Below are positions 36,579 through 46,283 of a DNA stretch of 64,000 nt, in pieces. Source of the DNA: Pseudomonadota bacterium (GTDB taxonomy: Bacteria > Pseudomonadota > Alphaproteobacteria > Micavibrionales > UBA2020); the NCBI GenBank assembly GCA_021849295.1, contig JAJZTA010000004.1, positions 62,001 to 126,000 on the forward strand, given 5' to 3'. Positions within the stretch are counted from its first letter, which is position 1, and every line of letters starts with the position of its first letter. The position numbers and the translations under genes were made by a program. The notes beneath the pieces are model-generated. The model saw only the letters and a list, made by a program, of their open reading frames with translations, was not told where the DNA came from and did no database searches.

Positions 36579-37597
36579 AGCTGATCCTCGAAGTGCGCAA
36601 TCACGAAGACGACACGCGGCACTACAGCTTCTCCGACTTTCCCGTCCGCATCGGCCGCGCCTTCAACAACGACGTCATCGTTTCCGACCCCTTTGTCAGC
36701 CCGCACCACCTCTGCATAGACCGCGAAGGCGACGCCTACACGGTCGTCGACACGGGCAGCGAGAACGGCTTCTCCATCAACGGAGAGCCTAAATCCAGCG
36801 CAAAGACAGAGCTGCGTTCGGGCGACAAGCTCTTGCTCGGTGAAACGGGCATTTTCGTCTACACGCCGGACCATCCCGTCGCCGATACGCTGCCCCTGCG
36901 CAGGGAGCATCAGCTTTTCGGCTGGATCGCCGTCACGCGCAACGTCTGGACCAGCTTTCTGGTGGCTTTGATTTTGACGTTCGAATGGGCCTGGCTGACA
37001 ATCTTTACCCCGGACGGGGAAGGACTGGCTCTGACCAGCACCACCGCCACCGCCGCAGGGATCATCATTTTCTGGGCCACCGTCTGGTCGGTCGCCGGAC
37101 GGCTGACGCGCCGCCACAAAGCCAACTTCCAGAGCCATGTGGCGCTGGCCTCCCTGTGCATGATCGTGAGCCGGGTCGCCTGGTACGTCGGCTCCTACAT
37201 CAACTTTCTCACCAGCGACAACTGGCTGTCGCAGGCCGTCACTTACGGCTTCAATTCCGTCCTGCTGGGCTTTCTGCTCTACGGCAGCCTGACCCTTGCC
37301 TCCAAAATGCCGCACAAGCGCAAAGTTGCCGTCGCCGCGCTGCTGTCGCTGGGCCTCACGGCCAGCGCTTTCCTCTTCAACACGCTCAGCACCCATAAAT
37401 TCAACCAGCAGCCGGTCTATTCGGCCTCGCTCGAACCTTATCTCGACAAACTCGCGCCGACGCAGACGGTCGGCGCTTTCATGAAGGACAACAACAGCCT
37501 GTTCGCAGCGGACACGTTCGTGCAGGTTGCCAAGTCGCATAAGGCGGCGCAAAGCAAAGCCCCCGTGATCCCCTTTCAGCGTTCCAAGCATAAGTAA
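36575..37597 (+). CDS. FHA domain membrane protein
   Basis: A 340-residue protein with an N-terminal forkhead-associated domain (about 20-90: PVRIGRAFNNDVIVSDPFVS, then HHLCIDREGDAY and GSENGFSINGE), which binds phosphothreonine peptides, followed by about six membrane helices (about 125-270). Start 36575 overlaps the protease stop by 4 bp and has GGGAGG upstream. No kinase gene is in the window. Function of the membrane part is unknown. Confidence 0.85.
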   Translation: MKLILEVRNHEDDTRHYSFSDFPVRIGRAFNNDVIVSDPFVSPHHLCIDREGDAYTVVDTGSENGFSINGEPKSSAKTELRSGDKLLLGETGIFVYTPDHPVADTLPLRREHQLFGWIAVTRNVWTSFLVALILTFEWAWLTIFTPDGEGLALTSTTATAAGIIIFWATVWSVAGRLTRRHKANFQSHVALASLCMIVSRVAWYVGSYINFLTSDNWLSQAVTYGFNSVLLGFLLYGSLTLASKMPHKRKVAVAALLSLGLTASAFLFNTLSTHKFNQQPVYSASLEPYLDKLAPTQTVGAFMKDNNSLFAADTFVQVAKSHKAAQSKAPVIPFQRSKHK

Positions 37598-37910
37598 GCT
37601 TTTCGTTTTCAGTCGAATCGCGCCCGCCGCTTCCTGCCCTGAAAAAAGCATGCAAAAACGCAAAGTGACAGTATTTAGATTATGTATAATTAAAATACAT
37701 AGTCCTGACGCGTCGTGATCCACCTATCTCCCTCATAAGTCAGTAATAAATGCCATTATTGCATCCTCATTTTATTTATTTTATGTAAATTTTTGAACGA
37801 AATATAGACTCCATACGTCCGCCATGCTACCAATCTCTCTGTTCCATTTTACCGAAATAGCATAACGGCGTTCGCACGTCCGTCATGCCGCATACCAAGG
37901 CTTAAGAACG
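37598..37910. other. 313-bp AT-rich intergenic region before the bactofilin gene
   Basis: Contains a perfect inverted repeat TATGTAT-N7-ATACATA (37681-37701) overlapping a TATAAT hexamer (37685-37690) with GTGACA 14 bp upstream, too close for a standard promoter. No ORF with good features, no tRNA and no clear terminator after the FHA gene were seen. Confidence 0.5.
37681..37701. repeat. Inverted repeat TATGTAT-N7-ATACATA
   Basis: Perfect 7-bp palindromic arms upstream of the bactofilin gene. Possible operator. No regulator is assigned. Confidence 0.4.
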
Positions 37911-38489
37911 ATGACGATCGAGAAGAAAACCATCCGCAGCGATATTCCGGGCAGCCATGTGTTCCTGAACGCCAGCACCAGCCACGTAGGTTCGCCGGCG
38001 GATGATATGCGCCGTCTGGTCGTCGCCCGCGACATCACGCTCAGCGGCAATATCAGCGCCTGCCACACGCTGGTGATCGAAGGCGCGGTCGAGGCGGAAA
38101 AATTCTCCGGCAGCCGCATGGATATTCTCGGCTGCGGCCTGTTCAGCGGCACCGCCGAAGTGCGCGACTGCGTCATCGCCGGACGTTTCGAAGGCAAACT
38201 CATCGTCCGCGGACGCCTGACCGTCAAATCCACCGGCCGCATCTCCGGCAACGTCGAATATGGCGCGCTGGAAGTGGAAACCGGCGCCAAAATAGAAGGG
38301 AAAATGATCCCCGTCACCCAACCCGAAGCGCATGAAGCCGCTCCGGCGCTGACCGTCATGCCCTCCGCCCAGACCGAACCGGAAGAGAAGACGCAGAAAC
38401 GCAAACACAACATCGAACCCCTGTTTTCCGATGAAGAAGACGCAACCGGACGCTCCGCTATCTACCGCCGCGCCGTGCGTGCCGGATAA
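37911..38489 (+). CDS. Bactofilin family cytoskeletal protein
   Basis: A 192-residue bactofilin (polymer-forming cytoskeletal domain). The central right-handed beta-helix is recognisable from repeats such as RDITLSGNISACHTLVIEGA, EVRDCVIAGRFEGKLIVRGR and VKSTGRISGNVEYGALEVET. The flanking N- and C-terminal tails are disordered and polar. Bactofilins scaffold cell-wall enzymes in alphaproteobacteria, in keeping with the neighbouring murein and envelope genes. The lipoprotein gene follows after 12 bp. Confidence 0.92.
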   Translation: MTIEKKTIRSDIPGSHVFLNASTSHVGSPADDMRRLVVARDITLSGNISACHTLVIEGAVEAEKFSGSRMDILGCGLFSGTAEVRDCVIAGRFEGKLIVRGRLTVKSTGRISGNVEYGALEVETGAKIEGKMIPVTQPEAHEAAPALTVMPSAQTEPEEKTQKRKHNIEPLFSDEEDATGRSAIYRRAVRAG

Positions 38490-38501
38490 GGAAACGGCAT
38501 C

Positions 38502-39071
38502 ATGCAGATGAGCCTCGCCGAAAATACCGATTTCAACGATTTTTTCACCGCCGCCACGGCGCTGGTCGACAGAAGCTTCATGCTGTTTTACCGCCATGTG
38601 CGCAAGAACGCGCGCCGCATCTCCAACCTCGTCCTCGCGCTCGTACCGGTAATGGTGCTGATGGTCGGCAGTTGCAAGACGCCGCAATCCGCCTACGTCG
38701 TCGGCAGCACATCCGGCCCCGTCAGCGCGCAACAACTGCAAAGCGACCTGTTTCCCGGCGCGGGCGGCAAGAACTTCCGCCCCGCCGCGGGCTATATCGC
38801 GGAGGCACGGGACTTCGTCGACAGCGAGCCCCATGCCCTGCTGCTGCTGACGCGCACGGACATCGGCTATATTTTCGGCACGCCGTCGTTCCGCCGCCAC
38901 GACGCCAATGCGGAAGTCTGGCAATACAAAACCCGCAGCTGCGTGGTCGATTTTTATTTCTACGGCGTAAAGCCTGCGTCCTTCGTCGATGCGCGCCTCA
39001 AAAACCAGTCTCCGGTTTCCGGCCATGAGGAAAGCAGGTGCCTCAGCCAGATCAACGGCACCAGCGCCTGA
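38502..39071 (+). CDS. Putative lipoprotein, SmpA/BamE-like fold candidate
   Basis: A 189-residue protein. A hydrophobic segment ends in the lipobox-like VLMVGSC, giving a lipoprotein with an unusually long n-region; the internal Met 27 (38580) would give a more normal signal. The mature part has the pattern IGYIFGTPSFRRHDANAEVW, then YKTRSCVVDFYFY, which recalls small SmpA/BamE-like lipoproteins. It is the last gene of the envelope cluster and ends 6 bp from nth. Confidence 0.7.
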   Translation: MQMSLAENTDFNDFFTAATALVDRSFMLFYRHVRKNARRISNLVLALVPVMVLMVGSCKTPQSAYVVGSTSGPVSAQQLQSDLFPGAGGKNFRPAAGYIAEARDFVDSEPHALLLLTRTDIGYIFGTPSFRRHDANAEVWQYKTRSCVVDFYFYGVKPASFVDARLKNQSPVSGHEESRCLSQINGTSA

Positions 39072-39077
39072 AGCCCT

Positions 39078-39713
39078 TTATTCTTTTGTCTTGTCCTTGT
39101 AAGCGCAGAGATCCCTGACGACGCAGGCAGGGCAATCGGGCTTTCGCGCCTTGCATACATAGCGCCCGTGCAGGATCAGCCAATGGTGCGCATGGCGCAG
39201 ATATTCGTCAGGCACGACCTTCAGAAGCTTTTCTTCCACCTCTTCCGGCGTTTTGCCGGACGCGAGCCCCGTGCGGTTACCGACACGAAAGAGGTGCGTA
39301 TCGACCGCAATAGTCTTTTCTCCGAACGCGATATTCAGCACGACGTTCGCCGTCTTGCGCCCGACGCCGGGCAGCTTCACCAGCGCCTCGCGGGTACGCG
39401 GAACGGCGCCGCCATGCTCTGTCATTAGAATTTTCGACAGGGCGATGATGTTTTTGGCTTTTGAATTATAAAGACCGATGGTTTTGATGTATTTTTTCAA
39501 GCCCGCCTCGCCGAGCTTCACCATCTCCGCAGGCGTGGAAACGGCCTTGAAAAGCGCGCGTGTCGCCTTGTTGACGCCGGTGTCCGTCGCCTGCGCCGAC
39601 AGCACCACAGCCACCAACAAGGTGTAATCATTGGTGAATTCCAGCTCGCCCTCCGGCTCGGGCCTCTGCTTTTGCAGGCGGGCAAAAAAATCTTTTACTT
39701 TCTCCGGCGTCAT
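39078..39713 (-). CDS. nth: Endonuclease III
   Basis: Base-excision repair DNA glycosylase/AP lyase for oxidised pyrimidines. The 211-residue protein has the helix-hairpin-helix LVKLPGVGRKTANVVLN with its catalytic Lys, the catalytic Asp in TIAVDTHLFRV, and the [4Fe-4S] cluster motif C-x6-C-x2-C-x5-C (CKARKPDCPACVVRDLC). It lies convergent with the lipoprotein gene. Confidence 0.96.
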   Translation of the reverse strand: MTPEKVKDFFARLQKQRPEPEGELEFTNDYTLLVAVVLSAQATDTGVNKATRALFKAVSTPAEMVKLGEAGLKKYIKTIGLYNSKAKNIIALSKILMTEHGGAVPRTREALVKLPGVGRKTANVVLNIAFGEKTIAVDTHLFRVGNRTGLASGKTPEEVEEKLLKVVPDEYLRHAHHWLILHGRYVCKARKPDCPACVVRDLCAYKDKTKE

Positions 39714-39749
39714 GGCTAGATTTTAGCATTCAATGCAAAAGGCGGCAAA

Positions 39750-40283
39750 ATGAAAGTCATCACCCATACGTCCTCCCGCGCCGCGCGCGGCAAAAACCTC
39801 ACTATCGTGTGGGGAGAACATGATTTTCCCGTCGGAAAGATTCTCGTCGCCCTGATGGCGGAAGGGCTCTGCTGGCTTGGCATCAACTGCGGCGTCAAAA
39901 AGCTGCGCGAAAACTGGCAGGGCGCGGAACTCATCGAAGACAAGGCGGCGACCGCCAAGGCCGCGCGGGAGATCGCCCATCTGTGGCCGCAAAATCTCGA
40001 CAAGCTCTCCGTCCCCGTCGTTTTGTACGGCACGGCCTTCCAGCTCAAAGTGTGGAAGGAACTGCTGAAAATCAAATCCGGCACGACCGTCACCTACGGC
40101 CAGATCGCCCGCAAGATCGGCAAGCCCGCGGCGATGCGCGCCGTCGGCTCAGCGGTCGGGAAAAACACGGTCTCCATTGTCGTGCCCTGCCACCGCGTGG
40201 TGAACGAGGCTTCCGGCAAAATCAACTATGGCTGGGGTCCGGCGCTCAAAATCGCGCTGCTCAAAGGCGAAAAAGCCGCCTGA
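39750..40283 (+). CDS. ogt: Methylated-DNA-protein-cysteine methyltransferase
   Basis: Suicide repair enzyme for O6-alkylguanine. The 177-residue protein has the C-terminal domain GTAFQLKVWKELLKIKSGTT, the active-site IVVPCHRVVNEASG and the recognition helix region TYGQIARKIGKPAAMRAVG. The N-terminal domain is short, Ogt-like, without the Ada regulatory part. It is divergent from nth (36 bp apart); a terminator follows. Confidence 0.94.
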   Translation: MKVITHTSSRAARGKNLTIVWGEHDFPVGKILVALMAEGLCWLGINCGVKKLRENWQGAELIEDKAATAKAAREIAHLWPQNLDKLSVPVVLYGTAFQLKVWKELLKIKSGTTVTYGQIARKIGKPAAMRAVGSAVGKNTVSIVVPCHRVVNEASGKINYGWGPALKIALLKGEKAA

Positions 40284-40299
40284 AAAAAATACCATACAA

Positions 40300-40341
40300 A
40301 AAAATATCCCGCCGAGAGGTTTTCTCTGTCGGGATATTTTT
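40300..40341. terminator. Bidirectional terminator between ogt and the 119-aa gene
   Basis: A 12-bp inverted repeat aaaaatatcccg / cgggatattttt with an inner agag/ctct pairing. A and T runs on both sides give U tracts in both directions. Confidence 0.85.
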
Positions 40342-40356
40342 TTGCAGCTGGATGAA

Positions 40357-40716
40357 TTAGATCTTGAAGTGGCCTTTTTTATCCGGGCCGCCTTTGGGCT
40401 TTTTGTTCTTGGCAGCCGGCTTGGCTGCATCCTGCTGGACCGGCTTCTCCACGCCCTGTTGCTCGGGATTGGCATGTTCGTTGAACTTATCCACGACCTT
40501 GCCGATGACGCGGTCGAGTTGTTTGCCTTTTTCATCGACCTTTTCAAAGCCTTTGGCAATCATGGCATTGCCGATGTCCATGTATCCTTCGGCCGTTTTC
40601 TTGGCGTCTTCGGCCATTTTTTTGGCTTTCGCGGCGGCTTTTTTGGCTTCGGCGGTCGCTTTGCCGGCTTTGCCTACGAAATCCATAAACATTTTGCGTC
40701 CATCTTCAGGGTTCAT
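40357..40716 (-). CDS. Small Ala/Lys-rich helical protein of unknown function
   Basis: A 119-residue protein with no signal peptide. Residues 15-45 are Ala/Lys-rich (KATAEAKKAAAKAKKMAEDA) and helical; the C-terminal 35 residues are basic and Pro/Lys-rich (KPAAKNKKPKGGPDKK). Composition recalls histone-like or phasin-like proteins, but no family is recognised. It is monocistronic with a shared terminator, which supports that it is expressed. Confidence 0.65.
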   Translation of the reverse strand: MNPEDGRKMFMDFVGKAGKATAEAKKAAAKAKKMAEDAKKTAEGYMDIGNAMIAKGFEKVDEKGKQLDRVIGKVVDKFNEHANPEQQGVEKPVQQDAAKPAAKNKKPKGGPDKKGHFKI

Positions 40717-40869
40717 GATTTTATATCCTTCAAAATTATTACCATTTTCAGGCGACGGGGGATGCTATCGCAAGAATCTTTCCTCTATTGGCAGGCACTA
40801 TAGGAAGGTCGCCTTTATATGTCAATAGAAAAAGTGGTCCTGTTTCTATCCTATTGAAACACAATATTT

Positions 40870-41655
40870 TTATTTGTCCAGCACATTATGCATGGAATAT
40901 AAACCGGCAGGCTGATCCTTTAGCCATAAGGCCGCTTTGACCGCGCCTTTGGCGAAAATAGCGCGGTCCGTGGCGCGGTGGGTCAGCTCCAGACGCTCTC
41001 CCAGCCCCACAAACGTGACCTTGTGCTCACCGACGATGTCGCCACCGCGCGAAACCGTCATGCCGATGGCGCCCGTTCGCCGCGGACCGACGCTCGGCAC
41101 ATGGTAGACAAGGGATTCGTCCAGTTTTACATTACGGCCTTTAGCGGCGGCGCGCGCCACAGCCAGCGCCGTGCCGGAGGGCGCATCCACTTTGTGGCGA
41201 TGGTGCGCCTCGAAAATCTCGATATCGAAGGTCTCGTCCAGTTTGGCCGCCGCCTGCTCGACCAGCGCGAGCAGCAGATTGACGCCGATGCTCATATTGG
41301 CCGTGTAAAAAACCGGTGTTGTTTTTGCGGCCGCGATCAGGGCTTCTTCTTCCACTTTGCTGAGACCTGTCGTGCCGACCACCAGCGGCTTGCCGTGTTT
41401 TGCCGCGAGACCCGCGTGCGCCGCGCAGGCGTCCGGCGCCGTAAAGTCGATCAGCACATCGCAGGCATCGAAGGCGGCGTCTACGTCCGTCGTGATCTTG
41501 ACGCCGTCCGCGACGTCGTTGCCGAGATGCTCGCTATCCGTCTGCTCGACGGCCGCGCCCAACTGAATCTTGTCCTGCTTTCCACCCGCTGCGATTTCGG
41601 CAATAATCATCTTCCCCATACGGCCGCCCGCGCCCAGAACACCGATTTTCGTCAT
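40870..41655 (-). CDS. dapB: 4-hydroxy-tetrahydrodipicolinate reductase
   Basis: Lysine and diaminopimelate pathway enzyme. The 261-residue protein has the Rossmann motif GVLGAGGRMGKMI, the segment VLIDFTAPDACAAHA, GTTGLSKVEEEALIAAAKTT, and the signature EIFEAHHRHKVDAPSGTAL with its catalytic His and Lys. Length is normal. It stands alone on the minus strand. Confidence 0.96.
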   Translation of the reverse strand: MTKIGVLGAGGRMGKMIIAEIAAGGKQDKIQLGAAVEQTDSEHLGNDVADGVKITTDVDAAFDACDVLIDFTAPDACAAHAGLAAKHGKPLVVGTTGLSKVEEEALIAAAKTTPVFYTANMSIGVNLLLALVEQAAAKLDETFDIEIFEAHHRHKVDAPSGTALAVARAAAKGRNVKLDESLVYHVPSVGPRRTGAIGMTVSRGGDIVGEHKVTFVGLGERLELTHRATDRAIFAKGAVKAALWLKDQPAGLYSMHNVLDK

Positions 41656-41779
41656 GATTGTCGCTCCTTTTGCCAGAAAAGCACTATAACTGACCCGTCT
41701 TTACGGCACAACTGCCAAACAATTTATTAATGATTACCCTATAAGATATCGGGGGGGCCAACCAAGAACGGAGAGAGAC

Positions 41780-42100
41780 ATGACTGAACCGGAAAATGCC
41801 ACGACGGCGGAGGAAGTCGTTCCCGGCTTCTGGACGCTCGTCCATGTATGGTGGTCCATTACATGGAGATCGATACTGTGGCTCGCGCTTGCCGAGGTCG
41901 TCCTTTTCATTTTCTTCTTTGTCGTGGGCATGGTCGGGCGTTTGGCAGGCGTGGATCTGCAGGCCGTAAAACCCGTTTTAAAAATGACAGGATTCATCAT
42001 GGGAATGGGCTGCGGCATCTGGAGCTTTGTGATGGCCTTCCGCGCGATTCTCGGCAAAAGCTTTTCAGGCTGCAAACTGCTGTTTCTGAAATCGGCGTAA
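41780..42100 (+). CDS. Small membrane protein of unknown function
   Basis: A 106-residue protein with two membrane segments (about 30-55, SILWLALAEVVLFIFFFVVG, and about 72-92, MTGFIMGMGCGIWSFVMAF). A GGAGAG site precedes the ATG. It is convergent with dnaJ, with only two bases between the stop codons. No family is recognised. Confidence 0.7.
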   Translation: MTEPENATTAEEVVPGFWTLVHVWWSITWRSILWLALAEVVLFIFFFVVGMVGRLAGVDLQAVKPVLKMTGFIMGMGCGIWSFVMAFRAILGKSFSGCKLLFLKSA

Positions 42101-42102
42101 CG

Positions 42103-43266
42103 TCAGTCTTTCAGATCTTCCCACAGGTTCTTGACGCGGCCGAAAAAGCCGTGCGACTGGGGATTGGTCTTGGCGTCGCTGCCCTCGCGCACAAATTCCT
42201 GCAGCAGTTCTTTCTGCTTTTTCGTCAGGTTCACCGGCGTCTCGACCGCCACTTCGACGAACATATCGCCGCGCGACGGGCTGCGCAGCACCGTCATGCC
42301 CTTGCCCTTGAGGCGGAATTGCTGCCCCGTCTGCGTGCCCGCGGGAACGGTGACCTTGACGCGGTTGCCGTCGATCGTCGGCACCTCGATCGTGCCGCCG
42401 AGCGCGACGGTATGCACGGGCACCGGCACGCGGCAGTATAGATTGGCCGCCTCGCGCTGGAAGAAGGGATGCGGCTTGATCGACAGGAACACGTAAAGAT
42501 CGCCCGACGGCCCGCCGCGCACGCCGGACTCGCCCTCGCCGGCCAGACGGATGCGCGTTCCGTCTTCGATGCCCGCGGGAATGGTGACTTGCAGGGTCTT
42601 CTCCTTGCGCACACGCCCCGAGCCGCCGCAGGTCTTGCACGGATTTTTGATGACCTGTCCCGCGCCGCCGCAAACCGAGCAGACGCGCTCGACGGTAAAA
42701 AATCCCTGCTGCGCGCGCACGCGCCCGGAGCCGCGGCAAGCATCGCAGGTTTCGGACTTGGAGCCTTTTTCTGCGCCGCTGCCGCTGCACGTGCCACAGC
42801 TTTGCCATGTCGAAACGCGAACCGGCGCTTCCTTGCCGTTAAAGGATTCCTCAAGCGTGATCTCCATCTCATGACTAAGATCAGCCCCGCGCCGCGCACC
42901 GGAACTGCCGCGCGCACCCTGCTGCGCCGCACCGCCCATGAAATCGCCGAACATTTCTTCGAAAATATCGCTGAAGCCGCCCGCGCCGCCGAAGCCGGAA
43001 AAGCCTCCGCCCGCACCTGCGCCGGGACGCGGCCCGCCGCCCTGAAAGGCGCCATGGCCGAAGCGGTCGTAAGCGGCGCGCTTCTGCTCGTCCTTCAGAA
43101 CGTCGTAGGCTTCGTTGACTTCCTTGAACTTATGCTCGGCGTCCTTGTTGCCGGGGTTTTTGTCCGGGTGCAATTTTACGGCCAGCTGGCGGTAAGCTTT
43201 TTTGAGCTCGGCCTGACTGGCTTTGCGGTCGACACCGAGAATTTCGTAATAATCTTTTTTGGACAT
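42103..43266 (-). CDS. dnaJ: Chaperone protein DnaJ
   Basis: Hsp40 co-chaperone of DnaK. The 387-residue protein has the J domain ([20 protein letters not shown] with the HPD in KLHPDKNPG), a Gly/Phe-rich region, four zinc-finger repeats ([32 protein letters not shown]) and the substrate-binding C-terminal domains. It lies 70 bp downstream of dnaK, with a stable hairpin between them. Confidence 0.97.
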   Translation of the reverse strand: MSKKDYYEILGVDRKASQAELKKAYRQLAVKLHPDKNPGNKDAEHKFKEVNEAYDVLKDEQKRAAYDRFGHGAFQGGGPRPGAGAGGGFSGFGGAGGFSDIFEEMFGDFMGGAAQQGARGSSGARRGADLSHEMEITLEESFNGKEAPVRVSTWQSCGTCSGSGAEKGSKSETCDACRGSGRVRAQQGFFTVERVCSVCGGAGQVIKNPCKTCGGSGRVRKEKTLQVTIPAGIEDGTRIRLAGEGESGVRGGPSGDLYVFLSIKPHPFFQREAANLYCRVPVPVHTVALGGTIEVPTIDGNRVKVTVPAGTQTGQQFRLKGKGMTVLRSPSRGDMFVEVAVETPVNLTKKQKELLQEFVREGSDAKTNPQSHGFFGRVKNLWEDLKD

Positions 43267-43290
43267 TGTTTTTACAACCCGTCACCGCCG

Positions 43291-43320
43291 CCGGCCGCAA
43301 GCCTCAAGGCCTGCGACCGG
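43291..43320 (-). other. Hairpin in the dnaK-dnaJ intergenic region
   Basis: In the dnaK-dnaJ transcript this stretch folds as 13 uninterrupted pairs (two G-U) around a UUGA loop: CCGGUCGCAGGCC / GGCUUGCGGCCGG. No U run follows, so it is not a classical terminator. It may stabilise the dnaK 3' end or set the DnaK/DnaJ ratio. Confidence 0.7.
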
Positions 43321-43336
43321 TGATGCGGTAACCGTT

Positions 43337-45292
<1,956 letters not shown>

Positions 45293-45629
45293 AATTTTCT
45301 CTCCTTTTCCTGGCAGATTTTCAAGGACAGCCTCGGAATTCAAGCACCGCCCAAAATCCCCATATATTACTATGATACAGCTTATTCAGTGGAAAAACCA
45401 CACTGTATTCATATCAAAAAAAAGACGGTTTTGTAGTGAAATTTTAGCAAAAGCGACCGGAAAATTTTCGCTGGGTGTATGTGATGATTTTCATAAGCTA
45501 TGCGACGATAAATAATTTTGGAAACATTATGGATTTATCTTTTCTACCGACAAAAACCATTGTAGAGTAACCTCCATTGCGGTTAGATAATTCTTCCACT
45601 ACTCCAAAGAAAGAAAAGGACAAACAGTC

Positions 45630-45845
45630 ATGCTGAGCAACATTTTCAAGAAACTCGTTGAAGACGTCGCCATCGGCCTCGCCGCCGCGGCCACGCCCGC
45701 CATTATTGAAGGCGTTCAAAAACATGGCCCCGCCGTCGCCAAAGGCGTTGCCGATGCCGTTCACGAACAAGCCCCGAAAGTCGCCAAATCCGTGAAGGAA
45801 GGCGCCAAGAACATCAAGGGCAAGTTCAAGGGTCCGAAGAAATAA
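45630..45845 (+). CDS. Small cationic protein of unknown function
   Basis: A 71-residue protein, helical and Lys/Ala-rich (HEQAPKVAKSVKEGAKNIKG, then KFKGPKK at the end). A hydrophobic stretch (DVAIGLAAAATPAII) could be membrane-interacting. It has an AAAGGA ribosome binding site and is followed by a strong terminator, so it is probably a real gene. No family is recognised; it lies divergent from dnaK across about 340 bp of AT-rich sequence. Confidence 0.65.
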   Translation: MLSNIFKKLVEDVAIGLAAAATPAIIEGVQKHGPAVAKGVADAVHEQAPKVAKSVKEGAKNIKGKFKGPKK

Positions 45846-45867
45846 CTCCCCGAGAGATTGCACACGC

Positions 45868-45900
45868 AAAAAAGCCTCCGGAACGTCCGGAGGCTTTTTT
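45868..45900. terminator. Bidirectional terminator between the small cationic gene and trxA
   Basis: A perfect 14-bp inverted repeat aaaaaagcctccgg / ccggaggctttttt with the loop aacgt. It gives a U tract in both directions. Confidence 0.92.
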
Positions 45901-45918
45901 TGTCGTTAGGAGAAGCGC

Positions 45919-46242
45919 TCAAATAGAACCTTCGACCCACTTGAACAGCTCGGACTTCGGCAACGCGCCGACCGTCTGCGCCACCAGCTCGCCGTTCTTG
46001 AAGATCATCAGCGCAGGAATGGAGCGCACGCCGAAACGGCTCGGGAATTCGGGATTTTCATCGACATTGACTTTGACGACCTTGATATCCGCGCCCTTTT
46101 CGGCGGCCAGCGCCTCGACGCTCGGGCCCAGCTGACGGCAGGGGCCGCACCACTCCGCCCAAAAGTCCACCAGCACGGGACGCTGCGACTGCAGCACTTC
46201 CTTTTCAAAATCGCTGTCGGTAACTTTCTGTGCCAATTCCAT
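45919..46242 (-). CDS. trxA: Thioredoxin
   Basis: A 107-residue thioredoxin with the active site VDFWAEWCGPCRQLG, the cis-Pro region GVRSIPALMIFKNGE and no signal peptide. Downstream of addA by 41 bp, as is common in alphaproteobacteria (addB-addA-trxA). Confidence 0.97.
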   Translation of the reverse strand: MELAQKVTDSDFEKEVLQSQRPVLVDFWAEWCGPCRQLGPSVEALAAEKGADIKVVKVNVDENPEFPSRFGVRSIPALMIFKNGELVAQTVGALPKSELFKWVEGSI

Positions 46243-46283
46243 ATTCTGATCCTCCTTAGTTATAATAACACCGCCAGCCTAAA

